From the NCBI RefSeq assembly GCF_004798865.1, contig NW_025336480.1, positions 19,968,604 through 20,032,603 of the forward strand: a stretch of DNA of 64,000 bases. The letters run 5' to 3'. Under the pieces are notes generated by a model. It was not told the origin of the DNA. It worked only from the letters and a program-made list of their open reading frames with translations, and ran no database searches. The position numbers were made by a program, and so were the translations under genes. Source of the DNA: Varanus komodoensis (lineage: Eukaryota; Chordata; Lepidosauria; Squamata; Varanidae). The first letter of the stretch is position 1. Every line of letters begins with the position of its first letter. Shown one piece after another: positions 57,990 through 64,000 of this stretch.

Positions 57990-60270
57990 ACCAAAAGAAT
58001 CTGTTGCCTGGGGCTCCAGAAAACCTTGGAACTGGCTCTGAGAAGCCTTTCCTGTATGAAGCCATAGGGTTGGTTGACTGCCAGCCAGTCATATGCATGG
58101 ACACCTGTTGCATGTCATCTATCTGCCACACAAATATGTACCTGTGTGGTGACTGGGGCCACTCTTGTGTGACTTAAGTATCTTTGCTGAGCTGTTCCCT
58201 GTGAGTTAGCCCTCATTTTGATGAGTGATTGCTGTTTACACATATTTGTGGTCTTGAATGCTGCAGGGCTAGCATCTAAAAAGTCCACTTATATGCACAG
58301 CCATATTTCCTGCATATGCCATAAAGATTATGCATCTTAAATTCCCACCCAAATCAGACATTACACATGACCCATCAGCAGCTCTTGTGATCCAAGTGGC
58401 TTCCCTACTCCTGCATGGTCAAAAAAGCCATTCTATCAATAGCCTGCTAGACAAAACAGAGAGCCCCATGAATCCTGCAGACGGGTTAAGTTCTCTCAAG
58501 GTGCATGTGGAGGAGGTGTCATTTATCCACAGGGGAAACCAATGGCAATGCATGGTAATTGCTGCTTAAAATAAGTGCGAGAGATCAAGCTGGTCAGCTT
58601 TCACTGCCACCTCCCTTTCTCCCACATTCACTTCATGCCACACTAAAACCTGCATTTCAGATGCAAGTCTTCCCACGCATATTCCCAAGACTTCCCTTTT
58701 AAGATATTGAATTATAAAGTTGTCTCTGCATCTGTGAAAGACCAGGCAAGTCTGTCACCTTAACACTTGCAGCAGGAGGGAGGCGATATAGTCTAATTCA
58801 TCAAAGCAAAAAAGTTAGGCTAATTTCTTGATGTAATTCATCTTTTGACATGAAAAATGCAAAAGCAGACCGCTCCCCTCTGCCTTCCCCCATATTTCAA
58901 GGGAAGTGAGTATAACTTGTACTCTAGAACAGAGACTAAGCACAGAGCTGTGCAGTGTGGTTCCAGATTTTAGGGAGCTCTTTGGGCAAGTTGCCCTGTG
59001 TGGGCAGCCCTTCCTTGCCAATTTACTTGTCCCCTTCTTCTGGTCCAATCTGCATGGCCCTCTAGAGCAGGAAGGCAGGGAGACCAGAGGCTGCTGCTCC
59101 CGCTCCTAGCTCTTGCCACCACTTGGTCATTTGGAGGGGGCCAGCAATCAGCTAACCATAGCACTAAAGGTGAGGAGGAGCATGGTCAGGGGTCCCTGTT
59201 GTTGGCAAAGAGCCCTGTTCAGGGCTAGGGAGGAGGAGATTACCCCCCCCCCCAAGCATCTTGGTCAATCAAAATCTGTCAACCAATCAAATTAGATAGG
59301 GTGGGCTTGAAGTACCTACCTGTAACTTCTACGTACATTTGCTAGCAGCAAAGAAGTTGTCAGGGACATTTCATTACATATATTCTCAGCTACTACTATA
59401 GACTGAGCAGAAAACCATTTTTGGCACAGAAAGAGTCAAAGTATTTTATATACAGCCAACTAAGTGTAAATTGAACGTATGAGAAACTAGGCAAAGCCTG
59501 AAGATCCCCAATTCTTCAAACCTATATTTGAGATTTAAAAAATAAAATAAAAAAATGCAGGCTTTTTGAAAGCCACAAAATTTATGTTGATTTTTTAGAA
59601 GGAAAGGACACAGCCTTAGCCTTGCTGCTTGATATCCTAGAGTGGAGACAAATATCTTTGTATTTAGCATAGAACATTTTAAAAACTGTGACACAGTCCA
59701 AATATATGAGTGGAATGAAACCATCATACCATACTTGAGTTCCTTTTCAAAATCAGTATTCTGTTCTTCCATGCCATTGGGATAAATAAGGCTGCTCAGA
59801 GATATCTACACACAGTCGCATCCATTTTATATGCTTTTAAGTGCTGTGTCTTCCTCCAAAGCATTCTGGGAACTGTGGTTGGATGAGGATGCGGGGAAAT
59901 GCGTAGTCACTTTCAAAGGAAACAGTTTCTCTGAAAAGAGGTAATGACTCCGAAAAGAGTGTCATCCTATTTGAGCAGTCACATCTCAAGACATGCCAAG
60001 ACATGCAGAACCTTTTCCCCGTGTGTGTAACCACTTTCCACCTCCATTTCTGGAGTGCAGAGGTCAAAACCATTCCTCATCAATTAGCCATTGTTTCTAG
60101 AGGGCACCAGTCACAAGACCCTCAATTTGATGAATTGGAAAGCAGACTGTTTTGGCTTTGACTGCCACAGAAGCAGCCCACTACAACTTGGGTTTGAATC
60201 CAAAACTCATGTCCTACCTTAACTATCATCAGATATCAACAAATGGCTATGGTGTGTTTTTCTCTTTGAC
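57990..60270. other. Noncoding DNA, no gene recognised
   Basis: Includes a C-run at 59242-59252 and a block cttcctccaaagcattctgg at 59850-59880 that looks like part of a dispersed palindrome (gcattctgggaactgtggtt). No exon with support. Confidence 0.35.
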
Positions 60271-60275
60271 TATAC

Positions 60276-61075
60276 CTCGAGCCAGACATCCCAGAATGTG
60301 AAGTCAAATGGGCCTTAGGAAGTCTGAGCAACAACAAAGCTAGTGAAGGTGACAGTATTCCAGCTGAGCTATTCAAAATCTTAAAAGAGGATGCAGTAAA
60401 AGTGCTACACTCAATCTGCCAGCAAATTTGGAAAGCTCAACAGTGGCCACAGGATTGGAAAAGGTCAGTTTACATTCCAATCCCAAAGAAGGGCAATGCC
60501 AAAGAATGTTCAAACTACCGCACCATTGCACTCATTTCACATGCTAGCAAAGTTATGCTCAAAATCCTGCAAGCTAGGCTCCAGCAGTATGTGGACTGAG
60601 AACTACCAGAAGTACAGGCAGGATTTTGAAGAGGCAGAGAAACTAGAGATCAAATTGCCAACATACGCTGGATGATGGAGAAAGTACGGAGTTCCAGAAA
60701 AACATCTACTTCTGCGTCATTCACTATGCTAAAACCTTTGATTGTGTGGATCACAACAAATTGTGGCAAGTCCTTAAAGAGATGGGAGTATCTTATTTGT
60801 CTCTTGAGAAGGCCAGATACTGAAGATGAAACTCAGATACTTTGGCCACCTAATGAGAAGGAAGGACTCACTAGAGAAGAGCCTAATGCTGGCATCAATA
60901 GATGGCAAAAGAAGAAGGGGACGGCAGAGGATGAGGTGGCTGGATGGAGTCACTGAAGCAGTCGGTGTGAGCTTAAGTGGACTCCAGGGAATGGTGGAGG
61001 ACAGGAGAGTCTGGAGGAGTGTTGTCCATGAGGTCGCGATGGGTTGGACACAACTTTGCAACTAACAACAACAGC
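60276..61075 (+). mobile_element. BovB LINE, internally deleted
   Basis: It starts in the RT N terminus (reading LHSICQQIWKAQQWPQDWKR and KGNAKECSNYRTIALISHAS at 60402-60599), passes HNKLWQVLKEMGV, and then at about 60806-60811 jumps to the C-terminal region (KMKLRYFGHLMRRKDSLEKS, RQRMRWLDGVTEAVGVSLSG) and the tail actaacaacaacagc. Compared with the copy at 25445 about 0.75 kb of BovB consensus is absent, including the YADD region. The tetranucleotide agaa is present at both sides of the junction in the longer copy. Stops and frameshifts are present. Confidence 0.9.
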
Positions 61076-61079
61076 AAAT

Positions 61080-63780
61080 GATGAGATTTAGTAGCCCCGT
61101 GTAAAAGGATTATGCATTTCGTACAAATATATGCAGACTGGGAATTGCAGATGAGAATGGGATTCTGTTATGTGCCTTTACAGGTTTTTATTTGTTTTTT
61201 AATCAGGAACTATCAATAATAAAAAAGAGACATAGCAGAATTGGATGGAATCTACAGGAGTAGCTACTCCTACTGAGTGTTTGGTCTGCTGTATTTCAGA
61301 TGAATAGCTGCAGGGATTTTGTACAAAAGCAGAATTTACAGTACAAGGGTTTTCAAATAAAGATGCATTTACCTGTGCCCTATCTTTTGTGTATGTGGAA
61401 ATTTTAATACAAATGATCTACCACAGAGAGTTAGAAAAATTGTCAGAGAAACAGTAGTTTTTATGTGTGAAGGGAATATTCATGGGGGGAGGGGAGATTA
61501 TTCAATTCCTTTTACTAATTTCTTTTAAATTGATTTTATAGACAATTTATATGAAAATGTCTTCTGGCATACAGGTGTCTTTAGGCAAAGAAGCTGTAAA
61601 GTTGAGGGGTATATTGAGTGAAATGCTGCTAAAATCTTGTTTGTTTCCTGCTGTATTGACACCAAAACCAAAGAAAGTACAATGGGACAGGGGTGGATAG
61701 CAGACGGGGTGCATACATTGGCAGAGGTAGAAAGATGGGAAATCCCACTATTTTTCAAGCAAGCACCCAATGCTACATCCTGCCTCATCCCTGGGTCCCT
61801 TAGACTCTACCAAAAATACTCTTCCTCAGTGCCGGACTAGAAAAGAGTGTTGGACACTTGATATGTTGCGCAATATACTACTTCAGCTTCTCTCCCTCCA
61901 AAGCAATGCAGTGGAGACCCATGGAAAAACTGTTAGAAGCTGGACTGGAAGCTAGAGCTGCCCATCAGAAAATCCCATTCCCCTTTCCTGCATCACTGAG
62001 TCCTGCTGAATCCTGAATCTGCAGGAATGCTCAGGAATGATCCACTTTAGAGTAACCCTGATCTGATTCAGACATCTTCCATATTTGTCCGAATCAAATT
62101 GGATGCAGGATTCATCTGAATACCCCTAATTATTTCCTTTGAATAGTAATAGCTTTGGAATTACGGCTTCCCAGTCTGGACAAAATGTAGACCTATTTTT
62201 AATTGACAATTTCTGGGATTGCACACTGTAGAAAGAAGAGGAAAGGGACTGCGTATGCAACAGAATGGCTCGTGTACATCTCAGTTTATCAAACCGAGAG
62301 AACACGTTGTTGCACTTGTTTATGATTTTGTGCATGGCTGTCTTTGCTGATATATTAATTGTACTCTGCACTTTGCTAGTTCGATCTAAGCTGGCCTGTG
62401 GTATTTTTTAGCTTGCTCAGCTCCTTCACATGCCAGGGATCTTGGTTCTGTCTTGAACTGCTAGAGGACCTTTGGTTTCTTGAAGCTATGAGTCTATAAT
62501 TAGTTTCTCTATTTAAATGTAAAGAACATGCAAGATAGGATTGCTATGTGGGAGAACAAATCAGTGGGTGTTGAATTCTCAGTACCAGAGAGTTTCTCTC
62601 TCTCTCTCTCTCTCTCTCTTCAGCCCACATAACATGGAGGTTGGTGATGCTGAGCTGTGAAGACACCATTTGATTAACAAACGGAGAAACCAAAGTACTA
62701 ATTTTCCAGATTGCTTAGTCATCCATAACTCCTTATGCAGAATATGGGGTGTATATTTGAAATGAGTCATCCATGGGTGCTGTCGAAATGCTACTGAAAT
62801 CAGCAGGGCTCTAGTAAGACTTGGATGTTGTTTTCTCTAGCTAAATCAATCTGGCCCCTAGTAGGAGCTGGCAACACTTAAATAATGACATTATCTGTTC
62901 AAAGTTGAGATGCAGACATGAAAAGAGATGATTGTTAAGTGTTAAAAGGTCAGCAAATGCTTGCTTTGGCGTCTTTCCTGTCGGATTAATGGGTTTGTCA
63001 TTCGTGTCTCACATGCTAAAATGTAATCAACAGTTGAGCCCAGCTGTGTCTGTACCTTCTCATACATGGAAAGAAGAGTCAACTGGAAGAATTCCTGAAG
63101 CTAACCATCCAGTGTTGAAAGTGTTGTCATCAGAATCAACATGTGTAGTGAATTGTACCTGAGAAGACAGACAAAGAAAACATTGATCATATTTCTATAG
63201 TGCGCTTCCTTCAAGGAGTAAATGTATTTTCTCTTCAGCCTTATTTTATCCTTATAACAAGGCTGTGTGGCTGAGTGGGATCTAAAGCTGGGTCTCCCAG
63301 AACCTAGCCTCACCCACTAGTTGTTACATCCCACTGCACTCCTGTAAGTAGATGTTCTGATGGACATAAACCTGCTGCTGGATTTTTTTTTTTGCAAGGG
63401 TATTGTGTACTCATAATTATGCACTCATAGTCATGTGTGGTTGCTTTACATGACATTGTCATTGGCAGGTCCTGTCTAGTTTTTTGCAAGCATTTTAGCA
63501 AGTTATTTTTTTAAATGAGGAAACCATGGTATATTCATGAATGGTAGCATGAAATATTCGAGCAATTCCATTATACCACAGCACCACTTAGTAATAGTAT
63601 AATGCAACATACAGAAAGGTAGAGAAAGAAAACTCCTAGGTAGGGGGAAAATGTGTAAAGGAGCCATTCTGGGTCCCACAAAGAATCCAAAAGCAGAATC
63701 TTTGGTAAAGTGGCAGGTTAAAAGCTTCATGTAGAAAAGTCTATAATCCCATCATGCCTTGGACAATCCATGCCTTACAT
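61080..63780. other. Noncoding DNA, nothing firm
   Basis: A (CT)n microsatellite lies at 62594-62619. No exon or named transposon was found. The frames present are short and unsupported. Confidence 0.35.
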
Positions 63781-63784
63781 CATT

Positions 63785-64000
63785 GACCTGATCCACATGT
63801 AGCGAGAACCCAGAGTACCGCCTGAGTATGAGTTGTCATTGAATCATGGGTTGTTGTTACATGGGAATCCAGCATTATGATGTAACAACCCAGAGTTCAC
63901 AACCCAACAACAAACCATGGGCTCTTTTCCTGGGTTGTTTGTGAATAACAAGCCATAGTTGAACCACAGTGCAAGGTTTGTATATTATCACAACCCATAT
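63785..64000. repeat. 'aaccca(t)ggtt' family copy, cut by window edge
   Basis: gaatcatgggttgttgttac, gtaacaacccagagttcaca, acaacaaaccatgggctctt, ttcctgggttgtttgtgaat, aacaagccatagttgaacca and tatcacaacccatat recur as in 4570-5420. The stretch near 63893-63945 is the reverse complement of 4690-4740. The element continues past the window. Confidence 0.55.

Noticed and set aside
1-64000. CRISPR arrays, operons, ribosome-binding sites, LTR elements or endogenous retroviruses
   Set aside because: No regularly spaced repeats, no bacterial gene layout, and no LTR pair, gag, protease or envelope motif was seen. Every RT found belongs to L2, CR1 or RTE-BovB LINEs.

Overview
This is a vertebrate nuclear window and almost certainly comes from a squamate reptile (lizard or snake). 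The evidence is the repeat mix: an RTE-BovB LINE with its (AAC)n tail, a young L2-clade LINE whose 3' end gives the usual squamate 'gccgcccc...ggggcggcat' tail, CR1 LINEs, MIR-like tRNA-SINEs, and short palindromic MITEs. No bacterial, viral or retroviral gene was recognised, and no LTR element or CRISPR array is visible. A 100-base N gap lies at 36902-37001.

Left third (1-18.7 kb). The only host gene I can support is a multi-exon gene on the minus strand. It runs from a CpG-rich promoter at about 17.6-18.65 kb (GC box, a ZNF143/ETS-like site, a strong first donor) to a polyadenylation signal near 11.34 kb. The core is four exons (13502-13567, 12824-12867, 12173-12328, 11873-12091) whose splice sites and codon phases agree with each other. 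Together they encode a helical, leucine-rich protein segment that I do not recognise. A start exon (17279-17341) and a terminal exon are less certain. Old L2 copies lie at 2.65-4.23 kb and 14.1-15.3 kb. A DNA-transposon-like family built from 'aaccca(t)ggtt' motifs lies at 4.57-5.42 kb and reappears at the right edge.

Middle (18.7-37 kb). The main structure is a nested repeat. An unnamed roughly 0.36-kb repeat (other copy inverted at 20.58-20.93 kb) was split by a nearly full-length BovB (25445-31597), with a 12-bp target duplication (one mismatch). The BovB was later hit by two L2 copies in the same orientation, one of which (27671-29805) keeps an open 622-codon RT frame. More L2 fragments follow, then a TA-flanked mariner/Tigger-like element (35531-36345) with a GC-rich interior, then an assembly gap inside a repeat made of inverted and tandem units.

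Right part (37-64 kb). I see no supportable host exon. It holds L2 and CR1 fragments, three MIR-like SINEs, two more TA-flanked DNA transposons, a CR1 with decayed EN and RT (55.2-57.99 kb), and an internally deleted BovB (60.28-61.08 kb). The unmarked stretches are AT-rich noncoding DNA. All family calls rest on my reading of motifs; no database search was run.
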